A stretch of 64,000 bases of DNA from Kingdonia uniflora (GCA_014058105.1 JACGCM010000882.1:62001-126000); one strand, 5' to 3'. Positions 51,571-63,260 are shown, counted from the stretch's first letter. Program-made: numbers and translations. Notes: generated from the sequence alone by a model not told the origin.

Positions 51571-52385
51571 TTTCTATGCTTTTAGAAGTTTTGATGCGAG
51601 AGAATTTATGGTGGTATTTTTACACATTCTTTTTATAGCCTGACTTCCTTTGATTTTGTAAACTCAATGATCAGTTGGGAAGCACAAAGCCAGGTGATAT
51701 ATTGAACGTATGGCCTTGGCTCAGTAAAGCCAACTTCTTATTAAGATTCCTAGGTATTTGGATTTGGCATCAATGACGATGAACTTAACGAAGGTTATTT
51801 ATGGTCCTACCTGAACAGGTAATGTAATTTATCCCTAAGCCGATTCTTTGGAACTGTTGAATCTTGTGATAGTTGTGGTTGAAGCTTTATCTAAATCTTT
51901 AAGGCCCAGGACATCGACTACCCTTTTAAATAATACATCTGCTGCACTTCCTGTGTCGGCAAAGAGTGTGTATAAGTAGTCATGTCCTACTTTGAGCATT
52001 ATCGCCAATAGATCATTATGTGGATATTTCAAATGAGTGGTATCGCAATCCCCAAAAGAAATGTGATATGGGCTCTGCATTACTGATGCTAGGCAGAAGT
52101 TTAATAAATTTCTTAGAAAAAGTCATCTTGCAGCATAATGTGATTATGTAACCTTTCTTTCATTTTTTGCCTTTTTCGATCTCGATCATATAAAGATGGT
52201 AAGCTTGACCTTGACCCTGTCCTTGGTCGACCTCCTTTCTTTATGTTTCTTCTTCGAGAAACTTTTGGACATCGATTGTGTACTCATGGAGCCTCCCTGC
52301 CTAAACAATATGAATAAAAATGTGTATGAGTGAATAATAGTTATCAGTCTCATGGCTATGAACATTGTGATATTGGCAAAAAAAT
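51571..52385 (-). pseudogene. Outer Tat-like element: aspartic protease region
   Basis: 52080-51835 reads MQSPYHISFGDCDTTHLKYP, HNDLLAIMLKVGHDYLYTLF and ADTGSAADVLFKRVVDVLGL. DTGSAADVLF is the retropepsin active-site block of Tat/Athila elements and appears intact. Linkers on both sides are frame-broken. Confidence 0.85.
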
Positions 52386-53545
52386 TTATTCGGGAGATCG
52401 GGGATTTACTGTGCTTCTCGAAAGAATTGGTCTCCCTTTAGTATGGGTAGGATGTGGTAAACTTGGGTTTGGTCTATCTTTTTTCCCATATTTTCTTTTG
52501 ATGTTGTCATTAGATCTCCCACGTTGTTTTGTGACAGAATTATTGGTAGGTTTGAGGTGTGGTGGTGAAAGAACATCATTAGAATGAATAATAGAAGAGC
52601 TCTTCATCTTATCTTTTTTGGACCGCTCGAGTTCGATGTAGTTGTTAACGATATTTATCATTTCTATCATTATTTTGGGCTTGTGAAGAGTGAGTTCTTC
52701 TCAAACTTTATAATCGATGTGGATTGCGGAAGTAAAGGCTGGTACCATAATTTTTGGATAAGAATTCCTAATTTTCCTTGTTTCTTGCAGGAAACGCTTG
52801 TAAAAGTCTACGAGGGTTTCCTTTGCGACTTGTTTGGTAAAGAATAGAGAATCAACTGCTATCTCTCGTTCTTTAGCATGTGCATAATTGGATTTGAACA
52901 ATTACTATAACTGCGTTAAGCTAGTTATCAATCCTTCGGGGATGGTATGAAACCAGTTGAGATATTCTTCTTTGAGGCTCATGTTGAACAAGCAGCATAA
53001 CATGTGATCGAGCTTTGAGTATAGGTTGACTGCTGCTTTGAAGTGAGGGACATGGGTGAGAGGGTCGGTGAGGCCTGCATATTGATAAAACTTTATCATG
53101 TGAAACTTGTATGGTATAGGCATAACCTCGAGATGAGGGGAAATAGGATTTGTCTCGATGGTGTTTAGAGCAGATCTTCGATTAGTGTCATTGTAATGTA
53201 TGGCCTTAGGTTATCCAAAGTAACGAATTGTAGGATATGGTTTGGAGCTACTGCAACTTGAGGATTAAAATCTCCTTGTCCTTCAGGTACCAGCCATTCT
53301 CTTACTGGTTGCCTCAAAGGAGGTGGTGAGGCCTGATGGAGAGTGTATCGACTTCCCTGGGTGGTTGATGCTAATGACGTAAGTCCAAAATGTCATGATA
53401 CTCTGTATGAGTTCCTTGATCGAGACCAGAAGGTTCGGTTTCATTCCTCTCTTGGTACATTCTCCCTCTGGAAGCTAGTGATTGGTGTTCACTTTGGGCT
53501 GGGAAGGGTGATCCTTGTCGAGTAGTGAATCGATCTAAATCATCC
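52386..53545 (-). pseudogene. Outer Tat-like element: gag
   Basis: 53123-52905 encodes KFHMIKFYQYAGLTDPLTHV and PHFKAAVNLYSKLDHMLCCL, FNMSLKEEYLNWFHTIPEGL (capsid, with W.....P block). 52901-52701 gives FKSNYAHAKEREIAVDSLFF and TKQVAKETLVDFYKRFLQET. The N-terminal part (53545-53371) is fused to copia integrase sequence. Several stops. No zinc knuckle was identified. Confidence 0.8.
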
Positions 53546-54198
53546 ACAAAAGACATAAAATAATGTTTACCCCTAAGTAATGTATTTATGGAGGGTCCTT
53601 AAACATCTGAATGAACATAGTCAAGGATTCTACGAGTACGATGGATAGTCGTGCCAAATTTTACTTTTGTTTGCTTGTCCAGAACACAATGTTCACAAAA
53701 GTCTAACTTGCACGCCTTATCACCTTTTAATAACATTTGGTTTACAAGAACTCTCATGGACCTCTCCCCCACATGTGCCAAACACATATGCCATAGTCTA
53801 GTGGTATCTCTGGAAGTAGTCTCCTCACTTTCCGTAGTAGTAATCTTACTAAGAATAAGCGTACCATCCAAAAAATACAAGTTGTTACTTCTTCTTTTAC
53901 CCTTCAATACAACCATGTCTTCCTTAAAAACTTTTTTCAAGCCATTCTCAAACACGACCCTATAGCCTTTCGCTTTAAGTAAACCCGTTGAGATAATATT
54001 CTTCTTCATCGTCGGAATATACCGAACCTCCTCAATTTTCTTAACCAACCCATTGTGTAACTTTAGATGAATGGAACCTATCCCCATTATGCTACAGGAA
54101 TTATCATTTCCGATCAACACAACTCCACCTTCTAGCCTCTTTAAACTAGAAAAACAACCCCTTTTGAGACAAATATGATAAGTTGCACCTGAATCCAA
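53546..54198 (-). pseudogene. copia protease, GAG-pre-integrase and integrase start
   Basis: MDSGATYHICLKRGCFSSLK holds the protease DSGA active-site motif. Then come GIGSIHLKLHNGLVKKIEEV, RYIPTMKKNIISTGLLKAKG and RLWHMCLAHVGERSMRVLVN, with CKLDFCEHCVLDKQTKVKFG (HHCC integrase finger) and LDYVHSDV (first catalytic Asp). A TAA then interrupts; LLRGKHYFMSFVDD follows in frame up to the junction at about 53545. Confidence 0.85.
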
Positions 54199-54226
54199 GA
54201 TCTATTATTTTGAATGAATATATAAT

Positions 54227-55100
54227 TCATACACTCAATGATATAGCTAAAGAAAAGTTGGAATTGTTACCTCTGTTTACTGTATCTTGAGCAACATTTA
54301 CTGAAGATCCCGCTTTCCCACCTTTCTTCTTCTTAAGAAGTGCAGGATACTCATTCTTCCAAAGACCCGTCTCTTTGCAAAACACACATTGGTCTTTTCC
54401 CAAGTTATTACAATTTATACCATGACCTCTGAACTTTGATCGATATTTGTTACTACTAGACTTCTTCTTGTATGAAGACCTCCCTCTAGCCATCAACACC
54501 TCAGACATCGACTTATCAGACTCACATTTATTCTTTCTCTGGTACTCATGGTTCACCACCGCCATAGTCACATATGAGTATTGCAATAAACTCTTCCTGT
54601 ATATTTTCGCCATAACGAAGTGTTCGTACTCTTTGGAAAACAATTTCAAGAACAAAAGTGTTTTGTTCTCATCGCCAATAATTTCTTTTAGATTCGCCGA
54701 GTCAGCTAATAACTTGATAAAATCATTCAAGTGCTCTGACATAGAGATTCCTTAGTTCACCGTGAAGTGGTAAAACTTCATCTTCAAATAGAGTCGATTC
54801 TGGATGCTTTTTACCAAATACTTCTCCTCAAGAATCCTCCAAATTTCTTTTGCCGAGATTTCATTCATTACAAGGTACTTAATGTACTGAGCAAGGCATG
54901 AGCGAATTTGACCACAAGCCCTTTTGTTTATCTTTTTCCAAATACTCTTCCCTACCTCCTCCAGTTTGTCTTCGACACCTCATCTAAATCTTGATGACTA
55001 AGTACATCAATAACTTCACATCGCCATATGCCGAAGTTATTTGTGCCATTAAAATTTCTCAACTTTAATTTTGGCATTGTTAAACATCACCGTTGGGTTA
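54227..55100 (-). pseudogene. copia gag with degraded zinc knuckle
   Basis: 54742-54227 reads MSEHLNDFIKLLADSANLKE, DENKTLLFLKLFSKEYEHFV and NHEYQRKNKCESDKSMSEVL (UBN2-type capsid). The knuckle CVFCKETGLWKNEYP has lost its His-Cys pair (G-H replaced by G-L, last Cys by Tyr) compared with CEFCKKMGHWKNKCP of the sister copy. The N-terminal gag (55100-54750) is frame-broken. Confidence 0.8.
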
Positions 55101-55280
55101 TTCCGTTTAGGTGCCAATTGTTGAGCCGTGCCGCTTAAAGAACTATGTTCATCTCCTTCTACTATTGTTCACCCAATTTTCATACACTAATCAAAATTAA
55201 AAACCAAATAAAACTGAGATAAGTCGATGTTACCTCAATTTCGGGAACCACCATGGATACTACCTCGCTCTGAGACCAAT

Positions 55281-55860
55281 TATTGAGCTGCACCGCGGAA
55301 GCCGAACTCCGATTTGATCCGATTAGAGCATAAATAAATTAAAGGAATAAACACAATCACAAGATAATACACATTTAAGGTGGTTCGGCAAGTTGCCTAC
55401 GTCCACACATAAGAGGGAGATAGAGAGTTTTATTTAAGGATCCTTGGTTATAATCACAAACCAATTTGAGGTTTTCTCTTAAGAAATTCCTCACACAAAG
55501 ATCTCATCAAGGGTGGCTAAGAAATACCCTAAGTCTTCCTTATATTTTGGAGAGACTTATTACATCAATACAGATCTCGAGGCAAAACCAATGGCCTCAA
55601 AAAAATACTCAAAACTGAGTTTACCGATGTTTGTTCGAACAGACTCCCAAGTTTATTCGAATAGACTTTGGAGTCTATTCGAACAAAAGACATTTTTGCT
55701 GCTCTATTCGAATAGACATTAAGTCTATATGAACAGATTGCTTTATGTTCGAATAGACTCTAAAGTCTATTCGAATAGAAACAGAGCAACCTCTACAAGA
55801 ACCTCAAGAACACAATTATTTTCATCCCCGTACATTACTTCCTATTGGGTGCCAAACTGC
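55281..55860 (-). repeat. 5' LTR of the minus-strand copia element, with TTCGAA array
   Basis: The window-left edge TATTGAGCTGCACCGC lies next to the primer site (reverse complement TTGGTCTCAGAGC, 55269-55280). At 55629-55790 there are six TTCGAA words, mostly TATTCGAATAGACT, including a near-perfect hairpin around 55748-55781. The right edge near 55860 is not fixed. Confidence 0.65.
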
Positions 55861-56279
55861 CAATATAACATTTCCTGTAACTTATGTGAGGATATAGTTC
55901 ATACCTTTTCGAGGCAGCTGAAAAACATGGATATTATCACACAAGTTTTGTGCAGCACAAAAAATTACCATATTCGACGCAAACCAAAGATGTTGATTTC
56001 CATTGATTTCATTTTCCACCAATTCCATGGAAAATATTTGTATCCTTGTCCTTCATTTTCCATTGACCATACATATTATCTATGTAGTTTTACCCCTTTA
56101 ACTTAATGGAAGGTAAAAGAGCTTGCACTAATCCAAAACCTGGTAGGGTCTACCTTAACCCCAGCTTGCTCATCAAGAAAAAAATAGAGCATTGTAGTAC
56201 TTAAAGTCAAAAGAAGCGGTAGTTTAGCTTAGCTAGAAAAATTGGCTTTTTAGCTATTCTTTCAGAAGTGAAACAAACC
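55861..56279. other. Sequence between two copia elements, nothing recognised
   Basis: No clear coding. Probably the original target sequence or LTR debris between the two head-to-head elements. Confidence 0.3.
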
Positions 56280-56384
56280 TTAAAATCTGATCAAAATTCT
56301 ATAACAATTTGGGTTGTTTAGAGACACATTATATATAGAGAATTTGGGTTGTTTTGGCTTCCGCGGCTTGCGACTCAACAATTG
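56280..56384 (+). repeat. Probable 5' LTR remnant of the plus-strand copia element
   Basis: Ends GCGACTCAACA at 56384, directly before the primer site. It contains AATTTGGGTTGTTT twice. Its start is not determined, and no 3' LTR is available for comparison. Confidence 0.5.
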
Positions 56385-56477
56385 GTATCAGAGCGAGGTT
56401 GGTTCCTCGTTGGTACTTGAAATTGAGGTAATTTTGACTTATCTCAGGTTCTTTTGGATTTTAATTTTGATTAGTTC

Positions 56478-57323
56478 ATGAAAATTGGGGGAAACATGGG
56501 AGACATAGTTGAATTTAGTTCCTCGGCCCTGAAAATGAATACAACGGTAATGTTCAACAATACAAAGATTAAAGTTGAGAAATTCAATGACACAAATAAC
56601 TTTGGCATGTGGCAATGCAAGGTTATTGATGCCTTAAGCCAACAAGACTTAGATGAGGTATTGGAAGATAAGCCAGATGACATTGATGAAAGTATATGAA
56701 ATAAGATAAACAAGAGGGCTTGTGGATAAATTTGTTCTTGTCTTGCTTAAGATATTAAGTACCTTGTAATGAATGAAACCTCTGTAAAAGAAATTTAGAG
56801 GATGCTAGAGAAGTACTTGGTAAAGAGTATCCAAAATTGACTCTACTTGAAGATGAAGCTTTACCGCTTCACTATGAGGCAAATGATTAGTATGTCGGAG
56901 CACTTAAATGACTTCACTAAGTTGTTAGCCGACTTGGCGAATCTAGAATAGATAGTTGGGGATGAAGACAAGAAACTCTTGTTCTTGAACTTGCTTCCAG
57001 AAGAATTTAAGCATTTCGTTATGACGATTACTTATGGAAAGAGTTTATTGCAATACTTAGATGTAACTACGGCGGTTATAAACCATGAGTACCGGAGGAA
57101 GGAAAAGTGTGAGTCCGATAAGTCTATATCCGAGGCATTAACAGTTCGAGGAAGATCTTTAGACAAGAATAAGACGGGTGGTAATAACTCTCAGTCAAAA
57201 TTGAGAGGTCGTGGTAGAAACCGTAACAATTGGGAAATGACCAATGTGAGTTTTGTAAGAAAATGGGTCATTGGAAAAATAAATGTCCCACACTTTGTAA
57301 AAAGAAGAAAGGCAGAAAATTAG
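56478..57323 (+). pseudogene. copia gag
   Basis: 56478-56699 encodes FNNTKIKVEKFNDTNNFGMW and QCKVIDALSQQDLDEVLEDK (DUF4219/UBN2 start), ended by TGA where Trp is expected (ESI-W-NKIN). 56890-57323 continues in changed frames: MSEHLNDFTKLLADLANLE, LNLLPEEFKHFVMTITYGKS and NHEYRRKEKCESDKSISEAL. Frameshift at about 57230 before the knuckle. Confidence 0.85.
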
Positions 57324-57598
57324 GTTCCTCGGTAAATGTGGCTCAAGACAAGACAAATGGAGGTAATAATTCTAATTTATCTTTAACTATTTTATCTAGT
57401 GCATGTGTTATTGATTTAAAAGAATGGATTTTAGATTCGTGTGCTACTTATCACATTTGTCCCAAAAGGGGCTATTTTTCTAGTTTAAAGATACTTGAAG
57501 GTGGAGTGGTGATTATGGGAAATGATGATCCTTGCCGCATCATGGGGATAGGTAAGTTGCATAATGGGTTGGTTAAAGAGATTGATAAGGTTCGGTAA
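57230..57598 (+). pseudogene. copia zinc knuckle and protease
   Basis: CEFCKKMGHWKNKC (57239-57280) is an intact CCHC knuckle. The protease block WILDSCATYHICPKRGYFSS has DSC in place of the catalytic DSG, a loss-of-function change. LHNGLVKEIDKVR ends at a TAA. Upstream and downstream frames do not connect. Confidence 0.85.
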
Positions 57599-57607
57599 AT
57601 TCTAACA

Positions 57608-58400
57608 ATGAGGAAGAATATTATCTCTATGGGTTTACATGAAGTGAAAGGTTGCAAGGTTGTGTCTGGGAATGGGGTGAAGAGGGTTCTTAAGGGAGCC
57701 ATGGTTTTATTAAAGGGCCAAAGAAGAAGTAACAACTTAAACTATTTGGATGCTACAACTATTCTTGGTGAGGTTGCTACCGCGAGAAGGGAGGAATCCA
57801 CTTCCAGAGATACCACACAGCTATGGCACATGCGTTTGGCACATGCGGGAGAAAAGTCCTTGGGAGTTCTCACAAACCAGGAGCTATTGAAAGGTGCCAA
57901 GGTGTGTAAATTGGACTTTTGCGGACACTATGTTCTTGGCAAGCAGACAAGGGTAAAGTTTGGCACCTCTTTCCACCATACTCGTGGTAGCCTTGATTAT
58001 GTTCACTGCGATATTTGGGGACCCTTCAAGAATACATCGCTAAGGGGGAAACATTACTTTGTATCTTTTGTAGATGACTTTTTTAGGAGTGTATGGGTGT
58101 ATACCATGAGGAGGAAGGATGGAGTCCTAAATTTTTTTATCAGGTGGAAGAAGTTGATAGAGACTCAGACAGATAGAAAGATCAAGTTGCTCTATTCAGA
58201 TAATGGTGGGGAGTACAATAGTGATCCATTATTACAAGTATATCAGGATGATGGAATTGTTCGACACTTCACCGTTAGAGAGACACCACTACAACCAACA
58301 TGGGGTTGCTGAGTGTATGAACCTTACTTTGTTAGAGAAGGTGTGGTGTATGTTGTCCAATTTTAGGTTAGGCAAGGTGTTATGAGTTGAGGCTTTGACA
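57608..58400 (+). pseudogene. copia GAG-pre-integrase and integrase core
   Basis: LWHMRLAHAGEKSLGVLTNQ and CKLDFCGHYVLGKQTRVKFG form the HHCC finger (final Cys changed to Tyr). The core follows: LDYVHCDIWGPFKNTSLRGK (first Asp), YFVSFVDDFFRSVWVYTMRR, and IKLLYSDNGGEYNSDPLLQV with the second Asp in SDNGGEY. After a frame slip at about 58290 the QHGVAECMNLTLLEK block supplies the Glu. Confidence 0.88.
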
Positions 58401-59247
58401 TATGCATGCTATCTCATTAATAGGTTACCTTCAGCTGCAATTGATGGTAAAACACTAATGGTAGCTTAGTTGGGAGAACCTGCTACAGATTATGATACTC
58501 TTCATATATTTGAGTGTTCGACATACTATCATGTTAAAGATGGTAAGTTGGATCCATGAGCAAGGAATGCTATTTTTTTTAGTAAAAAGAATGGTGTGAA
58601 AGGCTACAAGTTGTGAGATACGTGAGGCTAAATGATCATTCTGAACAGAGATATCACTTTTGATGAGGATTTTATGATGAAATCATGTCTCTGAGCACAC
58701 AGAGAAGACGACAAATGAGGTATTATAGTGGGTGAAGATTGATGCATCTTCTCATTGGCCAAAAAGTTCCGTACTAAAGATGGTGTAATCTACCGGTGTG
58801 ACAATGGGTGATGAGCCACTAGTTCATATTCCAAATGATGAAGATACAGACAAAGGGGGAGCATTTGGTAGTACGGATGAAGAGATTCTAGTGGTAGAGT
58901 CAATCACAATGAGTAAACCAAAGAGGAATATAAGTAAATCGAGTTGGCTTACAAATGACATAGTACTTCCAAAAGCGAATGCCATGTATGCACTACCAGT
59001 CGTTAAAGAGGATGTTCCTTTTACCTATAAGTAAGCTATTTATGATTCTGAGGCTAAGCATTGGGAAGGAACGATGAAGGAAGATATGTATTCTCTTTTC
59101 AAGAATGAAACTTAGGAACTTTCGAAGTTGCCAAAGGGAAAGAAGGCGATCGGATATAAATAAGTCTGTAGAAACAAACATGGATCTTTTGATGATGATA
59201 TACGTTTTAAGGCAAGACTCGTAGCCAAAGGCTATGCTCAAAGGGAG
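58401..59247 (+). pseudogene. copia integrase C-terminus and linker, heavily broken
   Basis: Fragments readable in changing frames include CYLINRLPSAAIDGKTLM, and at 58798-59034 an acidic linker (TMGDEPLVHIPNDEDTDKGG) then PKRNISKSSWLTNDIVLPKA. TAA 59032-59034 and TAG 59113-59115 stand where Gln is expected. Confidence 0.7.
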
Positions 59248-59910
59248 ATGATTAATTACAATAAAGTTTTCTCTCTGGTTGTGAAACACTCCTCCATTCA
59301 CATCCTATTAGCCTTGGTAGCACAATTTGATTTGGAGTTACAACAACTCGATGTTAAGACGACGTTCTTACATGGGATTTTGAAAGAAGAAATCTATATA
59401 ACTCAGCCAAGTGAGTTTACAGTTGCGAAGAAGGAAGACTATGTGTGTAAACAGAAAAGGTTGTTGTACGGTTTGAAGCAGTCTCCAAGACAATGGTACA
59501 AATGGTTTGATCAGTTTATGATTGGGCAGAAGTACAAGCGGAGTCATTACGACCATTGTGTCTACTTATGCAAGCTATGTGACGGGTCCTTTATTTACTT
59601 CCTTTTGTATGTGGATGATATGCTTATTGCGTGTAAGCACAAAAACGAGATTGACAAGCTGAAAAAGCAAATGGGTGAAAAATTTGAAATAAAGGATCTT
59701 GGTTATGTGAAAAAGATTCTTGGTATAGAGATTCATAGAAAAATAGAGAAGGGAACGGTATGTCTCTCTCAGATGACGTACATTAGGAAGGTACTTCAGA
59801 GATTTGGCATTTATGGGAACATAAAATCTGTAAGTATGCCCCTTGCTTATTTTAATCTTAAGGCTTCTATGTCTCCAAACACTGATGAGGAACGTGATTA
59901 TATCGATTGA
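59205..59910 (+). pseudogene. copia reverse transcriptase
   Basis: KARLVAKGYAQREMINYNKV, FSLVVKHSSIHILLALVAQF, LELQQLDVKTTFLHGILKEE (first Asp), KRLLYGLKQSPRQWYKWFDQ, YFLLYVDDMLIACKHKNEID (YVDD intact), KKQMGEKFEIKDLGYVKKIL and GIEIHRKIEKGTVCLSQMTY. One continuous frame of about 220 codons, the best preserved part. It stops in DEERDYID just before the RT end. Confidence 0.9.
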
Positions 59911-60345
59911 TCATTTTTGTGTGGGTTATGTGTATTCTGACTATATGGGTGATTTGGATAAATGACGGTCTACTACCAGGTAAGTGTTTACATTGGGTAG
60001 AGGATCGGTTAGTTGGAGATCCATGCTATAGTCAATGGTAGTACTATCTACTACTAAGGCAGAATATATGGCATTATCTGAGGTGATAAATGAATCTATT
60101 TGGATGAAAGGTCTTTTGCGCGATTTAGGCATTAAAATGGACCACCTTGATGTTTTATATGATAGTCAGAACGATATTTTCTTAGCTGAAGATTAGGATT
60201 ATCAATAATGTACAAAACATATTGATGTGCGTTATTACTTTGTCAAAGAAGTCTTGGAAGAGGGTGAGATTCTGTTGAAGAAGATTCACACCAAATATAA
60301 CCCGGCGGATCAGTTTCCTCCTATCTGTTCAGGAGTTTTATTTGA
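59911..60345 (+). pseudogene. copia RNase H remnant
   Basis: Readable pieces in shifting frames: YMGDLDK, STTKAEYMALSEVINESIWM, KGLLRDLGIKMDHLDVLYDS, KHIDVRYYFVKEVLEEGEIL and LLKKIHTKYNPADQF. The block between the RT end and YMGDLDK is deleted. No polypurine tract or LTR follows. Confidence 0.75.
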
Positions 60346-60519
60346 GCAAGGTATCGCTTTTCTATCAAGTCGTTGGTCAATCTTCCTCCAACTATATCTG
60401 CAGTTACAACATCTCTCTCTCTAGGTTTTTTTTTTTTTTTTTTTTTCCGCGGGGTTTCAGATTCGTGTATCTATATCTTAATATTAGCTTTAAGTCTTCA
60501 TAGTTTAAGCATAATAAAG

Positions 60520-61310
60520 AAAAGAGAGGCAGCATACATCAGCTTCCCCCAGCTACTGGCTATGATATCCTCAAAGTCAGGTTCTGGCCACTCCTCAGGA
60601 TTGAAGATACCTAAAAGCGATGTTTGTTGGCTTAGGCACCTGACAGCATTCCCCCATAATAAGTGAGTGATCGGACTGAGTTCTAGGCAACACTTTCATT
60701 CTCTGACCTCTGAACGTGCTTTGCCATACTGTATTTTAGAGACATCTATCTAGGACCACCAACGTTATATTATTCCCACTCTGTGCATTGCACCACGTAA
60801 AGGTAAGCCTAGAGGAGGGGTTTTCCATGAGTTTCGTTGTATTCAGGAATTTTTTGAAGACTATCACTGCATTTGTGTTAGGTGGATGTCGTCCCCTTTT
60901 CTCAGCTACCCGGAGAACCACGTTAAAATCACCTATACATATCCAGGGTTTGGTATTAGTTGCAGCAAAATTAGAGAGGTCATCCCAGAGATTCAGCCTA
61001 TTAATTATGCTGCAGTCTGCATGTACAAAGGATAAACAACTTTCTATGTAAAGTACCATAATATATTGTTTTGTCATAGAAATAATACCAGGTGCAGAGG
61101 TTCCTTTAAGCCAAAATATCCATATGTTACCTTTTTCTGCATTTAGTTGATTGGAGATGACTACGTTTTCATAACCCGGTAGCTCAAAGATCTTATAGAA
61201 AACTTTTGGTTAAGCAATTCCCATAATATTTAGTTGTAGTCTTGCCATCGTTTTCTGAGATATCTTGTTGTTTTTCTATTTTCCAGACCTCTGGCATTCT
61301 AGAATATGAC
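60520..61310 (-). pseudogene. LINE endonuclease (EEP) domain, frameshifted
   Basis: NIWIFWLKGTSAPGIISMTK (upstream frame), then 61077-60736 with YIESCLSFVHADCSIINRLN, TKPWICIGDFNVVLRVAEKR (GDFN catalytic block), MENPSSRLTFTWCNAQSGNN and VLDRCL (LDR block). Beyond this VLPRTQSDHSLIMGE holds the SDH motif, and NPEEWPEPDFEDIIASSWGK matches the linker before RT. The domain is nearly complete but split by frameshifts. Confidence 0.85.
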
Positions 61311-61585
61311 TTTCATTGATCTTTACGGTTAGAGCGTGTCACTCTCAAGTCTATGGTATACACCTTACCCCCTTTAAGAACTTGATTAGGACTTTCATCA
61401 ACCCAACTTGGCGGGTTGAGGTTTTGTCTGACTTCATGTATCGCCGTGATGTATGCGTCGCCTTCATTTCTGTTTGCTTCATTTGTTGGATCATTTGTTT
61501 AATTTTCTATAGCTGCCACAAGATCCTCCTTATGTGGCGTTGAAACGAACTTGTCCACGTCTGTCTCTCTGTCTCTATTCTCTCC

Positions 61586-63127
61586 TTACATTATCGAGTT
61601 GGTGGTAATCTGCTGTCTTAATGCAGCTGAATCGGTGTGTTCTATATCTTCCTCCACTCCTCTTTGTGCATCAAACTGGTTACTCCTGCTTGCTAGACTG
61701 TCTATCTTGGGTGATGTCGGTTTTCTATTGCTGCCCTTAGTGGTTGACCACTCTACAGTCTCCCCAATATTTTTGCGTTGCTGCAGATGGGTAGATTGTC
61801 TAGGTATGCCCATAAAGTATAAAAGAGGTGATGCAGTACTGCTCGACTTCTTAGATTCCTAAAAATACGTGTATTTACTCAGTGTTGCAGTGATTTTCTT
61901 CCCCAAATCCTTGTCTTGAGGTTGCTTTTCCTTGATTAATAATTTTTGATTGTCCCGTTTGCCTTTTTCTAACTCTTTTCCTGTCATCGGTTTGGTCTTA
62001 TTATGCTCCATTTCATTAGCTCAGAATGCTTTTTGCATAATCTTGCATTCTGCGATCGTGTGTCCCACATTTTTATAGTGAGAACAGTATTTGGGGATTT
62101 GATGTAGAAGGACCTCTTGTTTGATAATATTTCTCTCAATCTCTAGAAGAATGTGGTCTGAAATTGGCTTAGAGAGATTAATGTTGACCAAAACATTCGT
62201 ATGGAACCCATAGTCTTGATTTCTTGTCAATTGGTCTAGCTGAATAGGGTTACCAAGTGTCTTCCCTTGAGACAAGATGATTTTTTCGCTCTACATTTCG
62301 ATAGGCAACCCAAGAAACTTGTACCAAATTAGAGCATTGGAGTTATTATGTCTGTCCACCAAATTTTTTTGATTCCATGGCATGAGTATTATAGGCATTT
62401 ATTCCACCATCCAGGGTCCTCTGCTCCAAATCAATATCTTACCTTCTTCTAACTCCAATTTTATGATGGAAAACCCCTTTTCAATAGGAATCAGCTTGCA
62501 CGTTCCCATTATTTTCTAGTGATTTCTTGAAAAATTTTGAACTGTTGCGAATTTGATTTTATGTAGGTCCATCCGTTCTAGGGATTGAGAGAATTGGGAT
62601 GTCCCCTCTGTTTCCCTCTTCCAGAAGAATAGCATGTCTCTCTCTCTCTATCTCTGGTCCACGAACTTTGTCCACAAACGATTGCATATGTTTCTTTCCA
62701 TAGGGGCATGGATTTTACAATGGGTAGGAGATTCCTTACCCAAAACCTGATTATTCTTGGTTGTTTTATCAGTGTTTCTTCCTGTCATAATTTTGTTTAC
62801 TGATGTAATGTTTTTATCATCCACTTCTGCCATGTTCATGAAACCCCAGGGACATGCAACAATTGATTTGACCTTATTAGCTTTTACGGGTTCACCATCA
62901 AGGACTTGAAACTCATGCAGAATTGGATTATCTTCCTTTCGGTAGGCTGGAGTGGTCAGAGAGATGTTGGGAAGTGTATTCGCAGTAGGGTTTGGCGTAG
63001 GGGTAAATTTCAGCATAGATTTCGGATTACTAAGACCCTCATTGTCGAGCGAGTTGATTTCCCTGTTTATAATTCCTTGTAGGAGAGTAAGAGTGGAGAG
63101 ATCCATCGTGATCAACTTGATAAACAA
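61586..63127 (-). pseudogene. LINE ORF1 (DUF4283 and CCHC-type), broken
   Basis: 63127-62648 gives an unstructured N-terminus (MDLSTLTLLQGIINREINSL, SIVACPWGFMNMAEVDDKNI). 62640-62280 carries the DUF4283 region in broken frames (SNALIWYKFLGLPIEM). 62275-62021 continues GKTLGNPIQLDQLTRNQDYG and LVNINLSKPISDHILLEIER, then the knuckle LHQIPKYCSHYKNVGHTIAE with middle Cys changed to Tyr (CSHYKNVGHTIAEC). 61813-61586 may be the C-terminal tail. RNA-binding protein of plant LINEs. Confidence 0.85.
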
Positions 63128-63260
63128 TTAGGGATTGGGATTGGGATTGTTGATCTAAGGCACATTTTTCAATCACAATGTGGTGGAACTTACCTTGAAA
63201 GAAAATACTGAGAATACAAATCTTTAGCTTAAAAGACTTGAATGTGAAAAACAAAAGTTT

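Larger units (their letters stand above)
53546..55280 (-). mobile_element. Ty1/copia element, 3'-truncated (gag to start of integrase)
   Basis: Minus strand: primer site next to 55281, gag, protease, gag-pre-integrase, integrase start, then an abrupt junction at about 53545 with Tat-like gag. RT, RNase H and 3' LTR are missing. Same family as the plus-strand element at 56385-60424. Confidence 0.85.
56385..60424 (+). mobile_element. Ty1/copia element, plus strand, near full-length coding but decayed
   Basis: Primer site TTGGTATCAGAGC (56387-56399), gag, zinc knuckle, protease, integrase, RT and RNase H in canonical copia order, with many stops and frameshifts. No 3' LTR was seen before the poly-T and LINE at 60427. 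Confidence 0.85.
60427..63260 (-). mobile_element. LINE fragment: ORF1 and endonuclease, ending at a poly(A)
   Basis: The poly-T run at about 60427-60446 lies at the 3' end of a minus-strand LINE. Coding order is ORF1 (63127-61586) then endonuclease (about 61300-60520). RT, zinc-binding and RNase H domains are absent, so this is not a usual 5'-truncated copy. Confidence 0.75.
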
